Positions 36,285 to 43,379 of a DNA stretch of 64,000 nucleotides are shown here, in pieces (position 1 is the stretch's first letter; every line of letters starts with the position of its first letter). The notes below the pieces were generated by a model. That model had not been told where the DNA came from. It made no database searches and worked only from the letters and a program-made list of their open reading frames with translations. Both the position numbers and the translations under genes were made by a program. Source of the DNA: Bacteroides sp. M10 (GTDB lineage: Bacteria; Bacteroidota; Bacteroidia; Bacteroidales; Bacteroidaceae); the NCBI RefSeq assembly GCF_014334015.1, contig NZ_CP060488.1:2438501-2502500 (forward strand), given 5' to 3'.

Positions 36285-37484
36285 ATGAAGATTCTGGTAT
36301 TGAACTGCGGAAGTTCATCTATTAAATATAAATTGTTCGATATGACCACCAAAGAGGTGATTGCACAAGGTGGCATCGAAAAAATCGGTCTGAAAGGATC
36401 ATTCTTGAAACTTACTTTGCCGAATGGTGAAAAGAAAATATTGGAGAAAGATATTCCTGAACATACAGTAGGAGTAGAGTTTATCCTGAACACGCTGATT
36501 AATCCTGAATATGGCGCTATTAAATCTTTGGATGAGATCAATGCAGTAGGTCACCGTATGGTACACGGAGGCGAGCGTTTCAGCGAATCTGTATTGCTGA
36601 ACAAGGAAGTGCTGGAAGCTTTCGCTGCTTGCAATGACTTGGCTCCGCTTCACAATCCTGCTAACTTGAAAGGGGTGAATGCAGTTTCTGCTATTCTTCC
36701 TAATATTCCGCAGGTAGGTGTATTTGATACGGCTTTCCATCAGACAATGCCGGATTATGCTTACATGTATGCTATTCCTCACGAACTGTATGAAAAGTAT
36801 GGTGTACGTCGTTATGGCTTCCACGGAACTTCTCATCGTTATGTGTCAAAACGTGTATGCGAATTCCTGGGTGTAAATCCGGTAGGACAGAAAATTATCA
36901 CTTGCCACATTGGTAACGGTGGTTCTATCGCTGCTATCAAAGATGGTAAATGTATGGATACTACTATGGGCTTGACTCCATTGGAAGGCTTGATGATGGG
37001 TACTCGTAGCGGTGATATTGATGCCGGTGCAGTAACATTTATCATGGAAAAAGAAGGCTTGAACACAACCGGTGTTTCCAATCTGTTGAACAAGAAGAGC
37101 GGTGTACTGGGCATTTCGGGTGTATCAAGCGATATGCGTGAACTCTTGGCTGCTTGTGCAGCTGGCAATGAGAAAGCTATCCTTGCTGAAAAGATGTACT
37201 ATTACCGTATTAAGAAATATATCGGCGCTTATGCTGCTGCATTGGGCGGTGTAGATATTATCCTGTTTACGGGTGGTGTTGGTGAGAACCAGATGGAATG
37301 TCGTCGTGAAGTTTGTAAGGATATGGAATTCATGGGCATCGAACTTGATAACGAAGTAAATGCTAAGGTTCGCGGTGAAGAAGCAATCATTTCTACTCCT
37401 GCTTCTAAAGTGAAAGTAGTAGTGATTCCAACAGACGAAGAACTGTTGATTGCATCGGATACAATGGATATTCTGAAAAAATAA
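36285..37484 (+). CDS. ackA: Acetate kinase
   Basis: AckA makes ATP and acetate from acetyl phosphate, a main energy step in Bacteroides fermentation. The 399-aa protein carries the family signatures MKILVLNCGSSSIKYKLF at the start and GFHGTSHRYVSKR, with the phosphate loop CHIGNGGSIAA and the late FTGGVGEN. Length is standard. Transcription ends at the strong hairpin 37508-37545. Confidence 0.97.
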   Translation: MKILVLNCGSSSIKYKLFDMTTKEVIAQGGIEKIGLKGSFLKLTLPNGEKKILEKDIPEHTVGVEFILNTLINPEYGAIKSLDEINAVGHRMVHGGERFSESVLLNKEVLEAFAACNDLAPLHNPANLKGVNAVSAILPNIPQVGVFDTAFHQTMPDYAYMYAIPHELYEKYGVRRYGFHGTSHRYVSKRVCEFLGVNPVGQKIITCHIGNGGSIAAIKDGKCMDTTMGLTPLEGLMMGTRSGDIDAGAVTFIMEKEGLNTTGVSNLLNKKSGVLGISGVSSDMRELLAACAAGNEKAILAEKMYYYRIKKYIGAYAAALGGVDIILFTGGVGENQMECRREVCKDMEFMGIELDNEVNAKVRGEEAIISTPASKVKVVVIPTDEELLIASDTMDILKK

Positions 37485-37507
37485 TAACTGAACTGGTTTT
37501 ATATTGT

Positions 37508-37545
37508 ACGGGGATGTGCCAAGATTGGTGCATCCCCGTCTTTTT
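37508..37545 (+). terminator. Rho-independent terminator of pta-ackA
   Basis: A 14-bp stem (two G-U pairs) from 37508 to 37539, with ACGGGGATG paired to CATCCCCGT and a 4-nt AGAT loop, is followed by CTTTTT. It begins 24 bp after the ackA stop. Confidence 0.85.
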
Positions 37546-37689
37546 GGTTTAGTTTTTACATCGCTACTCTTTATCATCTACTTTTAAAAAACAACATTGT
37601 CATTGTTATTGTTATTTGTAGCTTACAGGTTTGTTTGTTCTTAAAAATTCCTGTATGTTTATTGTGTAATTAAATTAAGTAATAGTAAC

Positions 37690-38625
37690 ATGTTAAAAGT
37701 AGTAGCATTTATGAGGCAAGTGGCTAATGGGCTACAAATGGGGGGAAACTTTGGGACGGCTCACGTATATCGTAGCAGTCTCAATGCCATTATTGTTTAT
37801 TGTGGGAAAGGAGACTTTACTTTTGATAAAGTAACTCCGGTATGGTTGAAAGGTTTCGAGATACATCTTCGTAGTCGTGGTTGTAGCTGGAACACTGTTT
37901 CAACTTATTTGCGTACATTTCGTGCAGTCTATAATCGTGCGGTCAATCTTCGAAAAGCACCTTATGTACCGAATTTGTTTCATTCGGTTTATACCGGTAC
38001 GCGTGCTGATCGTAAACGGGCTTTATGTGAAGAGGATATAAAGAAAGTATTTGCAAAATTGCGTCCATCAGTTTCAACTCCGGCTTTGCGGTGTACACAA
38101 GAATTATTTACTCTGATGTTTTTGCTTCGTGGTTTGCCTTTTGTCGATCTCGCTTATTTACGAAAGGATGATTTGCGTGATAATGTGATTACTTATCGCA
38201 GGCGTAAGACGGGGCGTACTTTGTCAGTGACATTGACTCCGGAGGCAATGATTTTGGTGGAGAAATACATGAATCGTGACATTTCTTCTCCTTACCTTTT
38301 CTCATTGTTGAAAAGCCGTGAAGGAACAAAAGAGGCATATCGAGAATATCAGTTGGCATTACGCACATTTAATCGGCAATTGATGTTGTTGGGTGAATTG
38401 TTGGGACTAGGTGATAAATTGAGTTCATACAGTGCCCGCCATACGTGGGCTACAACAGCGTATTATTGTGAAATTCATCCGGGCATCATTTCCGAAGCGA
38501 TGGGGCACTCGTCCATTACGGTGACGGAGACTTATCTGAAACCTTTTCAGAATAAGAAAATAGATGAAGCAAACAAACGGGTTATTGATTTTATCCGATA
38601 TTCGGTTAGAAATGCAATTTGCTGA
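37690..38625 (+). CDS. Tyrosine recombinase, probable local DNA invertase
   Basis: The 311-aa protein is a phage-integrase-fold recombinase with an N-terminal SAM-like DNA-binding part and a C-terminal catalytic domain. Catalytic candidates are Arg147 (FLLRGLPF), Lys173 (RRKTG), Arg250 (SYSARHTWAT), His273 (MGHSS) and nucleophile Tyr282 (TETYLKPF). The usual first His of the HxxR box is Tyr247, a change I have seen in Bacteroides invertases. There is no excisionase or phage gene nearby. The gene stops 6 bp before an inverted repeat (38632-38655) whose partner lies at 38917-38940. This fits the B. fragilis Tsr-type recombinases that invert the promoter of an adjacent surface protein. Confidence 0.88.
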   Translation: MLKVVAFMRQVANGLQMGGNFGTAHVYRSSLNAIIVYCGKGDFTFDKVTPVWLKGFEIHLRSRGCSWNTVSTYLRTFRAVYNRAVNLRKAPYVPNLFHSVYTGTRADRKRALCEEDIKKVFAKLRPSVSTPALRCTQELFTLMFLLRGLPFVDLAYLRKDDLRDNVITYRRRKTGRTLSVTLTPEAMILVEKYMNRDISSPYLFSLLKSREGTKEAYREYQLALRTFNRQLMLLGELLGLGDKLSSYSARHTWATTAYYCEIHPGIISEAMGHSSITVTETYLKPFQNKKIDEANKRVIDFIRYSVRNAIC

Positions 38626-38631
38626 AAATAA

Positions 38632-38655
38632 GCCTGTTACTTTGTAGGTAACGGA
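38632..38655 (+). repeat. Left inverted repeat (recombination site) of invertible segment
   Basis: This arm contains GTTACTTTGTAGGTAACGG (38636-38654), an exact reverse complement of 38918-38936; over 24 bp there are two mismatches. The site has inverted arms (CTGTTAC / GTAACGG, one mismatch) around the 7-nt asymmetric spacer TTTGTAG, the layout of a tyrosine recombinase core site. It starts 6 bp after the recombinase stop codon. Confidence 0.85.
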
Positions 38656-38916
38656 AATAAATATCGGTGCAAATATGAGCATATTTCTTAAAACAACCAA
38701 ACGAAATCGCACATTTTTTCTAATAAAGCACTCAAAAGAAGAACATAAATAGATAAAACACGTGGATTCTTTGTATTAGGGCATATCAACCTCTAAATTT
38801 TGCATGAGATTTCCCTCCCCTCTACCTCTTTCTCGAAGTAGGGGTTAAAAAGTTTCATTGTATATCATATCGTTTTCTAGTATTGACTACTTAAAAAGAG
38901 CAGGTGCAAAGTATTT
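38656..38916. other. Putative invertible promoter segment (phase switch)
   Basis: This 261-bp AT-rich segment lies between two inverted recombination sites, the tyrosine recombinase gene and a surface lipoprotein gene. It has no ORF. Its best promoter (38670-38701) points left, away from the lipoprotein; inversion would place its start about 90 nt upstream of the ATG at 39000. A weaker rightward candidate is TTTG at 38770-38773 with AAATTTTG at 38795-38802, so the present state may be low rather than fully off. A small hairpin of CCCC/GGGG and TAC/GTA with a 2-nt bulge lies near 38817-38846. Confidence 0.75.
38670..38701 (-). promoter_or_regulatory. Promoter inside the invertible segment, facing the recombinase
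   Basis: On the minus strand, TTTG (38701-38698), 20 nt, then CATATTTG followed by CACC (38677-38670 onward). Spacing is ideal and only the first two bases of the -7 box differ from TAnnTTTG. The predicted start is near 38663, just inside the left repeat. Confidence 0.6.
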
Positions 38917-38940
38917 CCCGTTACCTACAAAGTAACGGGC
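38917..38940 (-). repeat. Right inverted repeat (recombination site) of invertible segment
   Basis: This arm contains CCGTTACCTACAAAGTAACGG, i.e. perfect 7-bp arms CCGTTAC / GTAACGG around the spacer CTACAAA, which is the reverse complement of the left-site spacer TTTGTAG. Inverted site orientation predicts inversion rather than excision. It lies 59 bp before the lipoprotein ATG. Confidence 0.85.
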
Positions 38941-38999
38941 ATGCTATTATTGAAACTTAGTGTTTAATAATATATTATTAATGTAATTTTTAAGTAGTT

Positions 39000-41696
39000 A
39001 TGAAGAAAAAGTTTGTAAAAGTGATGCTCTTCGGGGCGCTGGCGCTTTCTGCTATCAGCTACGTAGGATGCAAAGACTACGATGATGATATAGATGGTTT
39101 GCAACAGCAGGTCGACGCCAATAAGAGTAAAATTGAAGAGGTGGAAGCTGCAATGAAAGCCGGTAAATTTATTGTCAGCTATACTCCCGTAGCAAATGGT
39201 TATGAATTGTCTCTTTCTGATGGTTCTAAATTGACTATCACCAATGGTAAAGATGGAGAGAACGGGCAGCCTGGACTAAATGGCGAAACGGTAATTCCTA
39301 AATTTAAAGTGTCTAGTGACAACTATTGGCAGGTAAGTACTGATGATGGTAAAACCTATGAGTATGTTTTGGATGCAGATGGAAATAAGGTTAATGCTAC
39401 TGGGAAGAAGGGAGAACAAGGTGAACCTGGTCAGCCTGGTGAACCAGGTCAGGATGCATCAGCTAACGTGTCTATTAATAAAGATGGGTATATCGTTATT
39501 GGTGATGTGGTAACAAGTTTGAAAACTGATACTAAAGTTCCTTCTATTGTTATAAATGAGGTAGATGGTTTGTACGTCATCACTCTTGACGGTAAAGAAT
39601 ATAAAATGTTGGCAGAAGGTTCTGCTTATAATGGTTTGCAAAGCATTATTTACAGAAGACAAGCTGCTAATGATAAAGATGATTTTGTAAAATCAATCGG
39701 GTTGATGTCGTCCAATGATCCTGATGCGGAATTATTGGCAACCAGTGCTTCTGTGGCTACTTTTAAAGTATGGCCTACTACACTGGATCTAGGTAAAGCT
39801 GTATTTGCATTTACCGATACATACAAAACCAGAGCACTTGTTCCTGCATTGAAATATGTAGAAGGTAGTGCAAAATGGGTGGATAATCGGCAAGGTATCT
39901 TGAGTGTAAATATGATTTCCGAAAACATTGAAGTTGATAAACCTTACGCTTCTTCTTTGGATGTAACAATTAACGGTTATACAACAGCCTCTGATTATTT
40001 CAACTTCAAAGCTGAAAAATGGACTCCGGCTGATTTGAGTTTTGTGCATACAAAAGATGCAGTTGAAGTTCCTACTGATATTTTGGCTGATGCAACAACT
40101 ACCGAATCCGATTTTTCATCTTATGTTGAATATACATTTGTTTATAATAAATCTTATAATTTGAATGATTCTGTAGCTTTAGGACATGGGGCAGAAGAGG
40201 ATTTTATTTCAATGGCTGATTTAGGATTTAGTGGTATCACTGTTGAATTCAAACAAACAGCTGATAAGGCAAAAGGTATCTTTGAAATTAAAGACGGTGT
40301 TATTACAGCTAAATCTAGTGAGCAAGCTTCAGCTATCAATGAATTATGCTATGTGACAGCAACTTATAAGAATGAAAAGGGTACGGAAATCATTTCTTAT
40401 GACTTTGCAGTGAAAGCTGTTCGTGAGCAGCAAGTGGCTCCGGCATTGGTTGATATTGATGTAGAAACGAAAGATGCAGCCGCAGCTGATAAGTTAGCTA
40501 AATTGCAGTATAGCACAAGTGAACAAACGATTGACTTGAATGTTCGTGCATTCTTGAGCTCACTGGGTGGACGTGATTATATGTCTGACAATGATAACGT
40601 AGATCCTGTTAAATATGGTTTGTATTACTTGACTACTGAAGATGGTAAGACTTATGCTAATAAGGTTAATGCATATATTGAATTTACACCGGGTAGAAGC
40701 ACAGATTTGGATAATCTTAAATTGATATTCCCTGCCGGAACTGTTATCAATGGAGATCAGCAGTTGTATTCATTCGAAACATGGCCAGGTGGTGGAAACT
40801 CAAAATATGAAATTACAAATTCTGAAGAATATGCATGGCGTAAATCCACAACAACTCATCGCGTTAACGGTTCTAACAAACAGTATACTTTGAAATTGAA
40901 GGATCTTGTTAAGTGCGAGCGTAAAGTAATCATCAAGCAAAATAGTGCATTTGTCGTAGATGGTAAGACAACTATTACTGGTGCATGGACTGAAGCTGAT
41001 AAGTCATTCAGTATGACTGCTGATTTGACAGTTCTTTATGCTGCATATAATACAGATAACAGTGCTTCTAGTGAAGTGATCGAATATTATCTGGCTCCGC
41101 AAGAAAAACAATCTGATGCTGTTAAAGCTGTTTATAGTCAGATAAATATTGCTGGTAATGTCATTACTGTAACTCCGGATGTAGATGTGAAGACTTTAGG
41201 GGCTATCAAGATCGGAGCTAAAATACAAGGAACCGATATTGAAGCTACTATTCTTGATATAAATGGAAAAGATGTGACTTATTGTGAACCAGTATTGCGT
41301 TCTCCGCTTGATGTTTTATCATACAAGTCTTCTATTGATTGGAATATTGATGGTGACCAGAATAAGACTATCAATGTAGGAGAGAAAGCAGAAATCAAGA
41401 TGTCTGACAAGGATATTAATGTAACTAAAAAGAATGTAGTTATTGAAAAGGGCGTAGCGAAAGCTCCTTGGGCTACTGCTTATGGCATTGATGCTGCTGC
41501 TATTACTTATGCAATTGATGGATATAGTGCTACTGTAAATGAAGGTACCTATACTATTGCTCCGTCAACAGGTGTGATTACATGTAACAACACAGCGATT
41601 GTTCAGTCATTGGATATCTATGTGAAAGTAACAGTGAAACACAACTGGGGTACAGAAACTATTAAGAGAATAACAGTGAAAGCTTCTCTGAAATAG
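39000..41696 (+). CDS. Large surface lipoprotein with coiled coil and collagen-like segments (DUF4988-type)
   Basis: The 898-aa protein has a lipoprotein signal with lipidated Cys24 (ISYVGC) followed by KDYDDD, an acidic surface-export-type signal. Residues 31-57 form a short coiled coil (IDGLQQQVDANKSKIEEVE). Gly-X-Y collagen-like runs lie at 83-96 and 135-152 (GEQGEPGQPGEPGQD). The rest is beta-rich, with repeated Ig-like modules and no enzyme motif. This layout matches DUF4988-type proteins of unknown role. No promoter was found between the right recombination site and the ATG, so expression probably depends on orientation of the upstream segment. Confidence 0.85.
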   Translation: MKKKFVKVMLFGALALSAISYVGCKDYDDDIDGLQQQVDANKSKIEEVEAAMKAGKFIVSYTPVANGYELSLSDGSKLTITNGKDGENGQPGLNGETVIPKFKVSSDNYWQVSTDDGKTYEYVLDADGNKVNATGKKGEQGEPGQPGEPGQDASANVSINKDGYIVIGDVVTSLKTDTKVPSIVINEVDGLYVITLDGKEYKMLAEGSAYNGLQSIIYRRQAANDKDDFVKSIGLMSSNDPDAELLATSASVATFKVWPTTLDLGKAVFAFTDTYKTRALVPALKYVEGSAKWVDNRQGILSVNMISENIEVDKPYASSLDVTINGYTTASDYFNFKAEKWTPADLSFVHTKDAVEVPTDILADATTTESDFSSYVEYTFVYNKSYNLNDSVALGHGAEEDFISMADLGFSGITVEFKQTADKAKGIFEIKDGVITAKSSEQASAINELCYVTATYKNEKGTEIISYDFAVKAVREQQVAPALVDIDVETKDAAAADKLAKLQYSTSEQTIDLNVRAFLSSLGGRDYMSDNDNVDPVKYGLYYLTTEDGKTYANKVNAYIEFTPGRSTDLDNLKLIFPAGTVINGDQQLYSFETWPGGGNSKYEITNSEEYAWRKSTTTHRVNGSNKQYTLKLKDLVKCERKVIIKQNSAFVVDGKTTITGAWTEADKSFSMTADLTVLYAAYNTDNSASSEVIEYYLAPQEKQSDAVKAVYSQINIAGNVITVTPDVDVKTLGAIKIGAKIQGTDIEATILDINGKDVTYCEPVLRSPLDVLSYKSSIDWNIDGDQNKTINVGEKAEIKMSDKDINVTKKNVVIEKGVAKAPWATAYGIDAAAITYAIDGYSATVNEGTYTIAPSTGVITCNNTAIVQSLDIYVKVTVKHNWGTETIKRITVKASLK

Positions 41697-41723
41697 TCCC
41701 ATATTTATGTTTTAGATAAAAAG

Positions 41724-41763
41724 AAAGGGTAACTTTTTTCTTTTGTGTGGAGTTACCCTTTTA
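41724..41763 (+). terminator. Terminator of the lipoprotein gene
   Basis: AAAGGGTAACT (41724-41734) pairs with AGTTACCCTTT (41751-41761), an 11-bp perfect stem ending in T residues, 27 bp after the stop codon. Confidence 0.75.
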
Positions 41764-41818
41764 TTGATAATATAATTGCTCCGATGTGGTGGCATCGGAT
41801 ATGATTGATCGAATTATT

Positions 41819-41997
41819 CATCTTTGTGAAAAGGTGGATATATTATTTCCCACTAAGGATTTTGACATCCTTAATTTATTAGATGAAAAAAGGTAAGGAC
41901 CGTACTTGTGAAAGACCGGTCTAATAATAAACCTTTATTTCGAAGGGCGTTCTAATTTTCCCTTATTTCCCTGGAACGCCCTTTTTTATTATATAAA
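41819..41997 (+). ncRNA. Candidate small RNA in a 500-bp gap
   Basis: The gap 41764-42197 holds no long ORF, yet it ends in a strong intrinsic terminator: AAGGGCGTTC (41943-41952) pairs with GAACGCCCTT (41984-41993), followed by T residues. A -7-like CATCTTTG lies at 41819-41826, with predicted start near 41833, giving an RNA of about 165 nt. GACCG/CGGTC pairing is possible inside it. A hairpin CCGATG/CATCGG sits just upstream (41781-41798). No known RNA family was recognised; this is structural inference only. Confidence 0.3.
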
Positions 41998-42133
41998 TAA
42001 CAAAGAAAGGTTTATAGTTTGAGAAACTCAATTTCTTTTTATGATGATTCTGATGGGAAATGGTAAACTATGAAAAACTTGTTAAAAAGTAGACAGGGGG
42101 TATATTTAGTTCTTTTGTTTTTTCTGCAGATTT

Positions 42134-42154
42134 GGGAGTAGTCTCCCTTTTTTT
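42134..42154 (+). terminator. Short terminator upstream of GT2 gene
   Basis: GGGAG and CTCCC pair around TAGT (42134-42147) and are followed by seven T. It lies 43 bp before the GT2 ATG and could stop read-through or act as an attenuator. No convincing promoter was found between it and the gene. Confidence 0.5.
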
Positions 42155-42197
42155 GTCTTAATTTGCATCTCAAATTCATTCTTAAAACGAATTTACT

Positions 42198-43187
42198 ATG
42201 CGTTACTCCGTCATAATTCCCGTTTATAATCGTCCCGATGAAGTGGATGAATTATTGCAAAGTCTTACTGTACAACACTTTAAGGATTTTGAAGTTGTTG
42301 TTGTTGAAGATGGTTCTTCCATTCCCTGCAAAGGAGTAGTAGACCGGTATGCAGATCGGTTGAATATAAAATATTTCTCTAAACCCAATTCCGGTCCGGG
42401 ACAAACCCGTAATTACGGAGCAGAACGTAGCGAAGGCGAATACCTTATTATATTGGATTCTGATGTCATCCTTCCCGAAGGCTACTTCGATGCGGTAGAG
42501 AAGGAACTTACCACTTCTCCTGCCGATGCTTTTGGTGGCCCCGACCGTGCACACGATTCTTTCACTGATATTCAGAAGGCAATTAACTATTCCATGACCT
42601 CTTTCTTCACGACCGGAGGTATCCGTGGCGGAAAAAAGAAGATGGACAAATTCTATCCCCGTAGTTTTAATATGGGAGTTCGCCGGGTAGTGTACGAGGC
42701 TTTGGGAGGTTTTTCAAAGATGCGTTTTGGGGAGGATATTGATTTCAGTATCCGTATCTTTAAGAATGGGTACACTTGTCGTCTTTTTCCTGATGCCTGG
42801 GTATATCATAAACGTCGGACTGACTTGAAGAAATTCTTCAAGCAGGTGCATAACTCCGGCATTGCCCGTATTAATCTTTATAAGAAATATCCGGATTCTC
42901 TGAAACTGGTGCATTTGCTTCCAGCCGTATTTACATTGGGAGTGGCTCTTCTATTATTAGGAACCCCCTTCTGCCTCTTCAGTTTCACGCCGATCATTCT
43001 CTATGCGTTGCTCGTATGCATTGATTCTACTATTCAGAATAAAAGTCTGTCTATTGGCGTTTATTCCATTGCCGCCGCATTTATACAGCTTATAGGCTAT
43101 GGTACAGGCTTTTGGCGCGCATGGTGGCAACGCTGTATCAGAGGGAAGGATGAGTTTGAGGCTTTCCAAAAGAATTTTTATAAGTAA
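42198..43187 (+). CDS. GT2 family glycosyltransferase, membrane-bound
   Basis: The 329-aa inverting GT-A glycosyltransferase has the N-terminal signature YSVIIPVYNRPDEVDELLQSL and the metal-binding DSD in YLIILDSDVILP. It also has the FGGPDRAHDSF acceptor-side loop and the later GEDIDFSIR motif (catalytic E/D region). Two to three C-terminal hydrophobic helices (from LVHLLPAVFTLGVALLL) anchor it in the inner membrane. It probably adds a sugar to a lipid-linked or envelope glycan, but there is no biosynthetic cluster around it. It stands alone, ending at the palindrome cluster 43238-43332. Confidence 0.87.
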   Translation: MRYSVIIPVYNRPDEVDELLQSLTVQHFKDFEVVVVEDGSSIPCKGVVDRYADRLNIKYFSKPNSGPGQTRNYGAERSEGEYLIILDSDVILPEGYFDAVEKELTTSPADAFGGPDRAHDSFTDIQKAINYSMTSFFTTGGIRGGKKKMDKFYPRSFNMGVRRVVYEALGGFSKMRFGEDIDFSIRIFKNGYTCRLFPDAWVYHKRRTDLKKFFKQVHNSGIARINLYKKYPDSLKLVHLLPAVFTLGVALLLLGTPFCLFSFTPIILYALLVCIDSTIQNKSLSIGVYSIAAAFIQLIGYGTGFWRAWWQRCIRGKDEFEAFQKNFYK

Positions 43188-43237
43188 TCCATTTTTTATT
43201 TGCCTATAACCATTCCTATTTTTGTTTAAAAGGAATG

Positions 43238-43332
43238 TTGTCTGACACCCGGGTCTCAATACGTCTGACACCCGGGTGTCATGCTACCCAACACCCGGGT
43301 GTCAGGTATGCTGAGACCCGGGTGTCAGACAA
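43238..43332. repeat. Nested CACCCGGGTG palindrome cluster
   Basis: Four palindromes centred on CCCGGG occur within 95 bp: at 43247-43252, 43272-43277, 43294-43299 and 43317-43322. The outer two lie in 21-bp arms (43238-43258 and 43312-43332) that are exact reverse complements. The second is the 16-bp perfect palindrome TGACACCCGGGTGTCA. The block is GC-rich in an AT-rich gap between convergent GT2 and GH20 genes, and it lacks a T tract. It may form a branched hairpin or cruciform. Confidence 0.8.
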
Positions 43333-43379
43333 GTTATACTTTCATGGGAAAAAAGTAATGGATGCAATCGAAGAAATTT

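Noticed and set aside
37690..38625. Recombinase as the integrase of a prophage or integrative element
   Set aside because: No phage, conjugation or excision genes follow. The paired inverted sites right beside the gene fit local inversion, and direct repeats (attL/attR) were not seen.
39000..41696. True collagen-like structural protein
   Set aside because: The Gly-X-Y runs are only about 14 and 18 residues in an 898-aa protein that is otherwise Ig-like and beta-rich.
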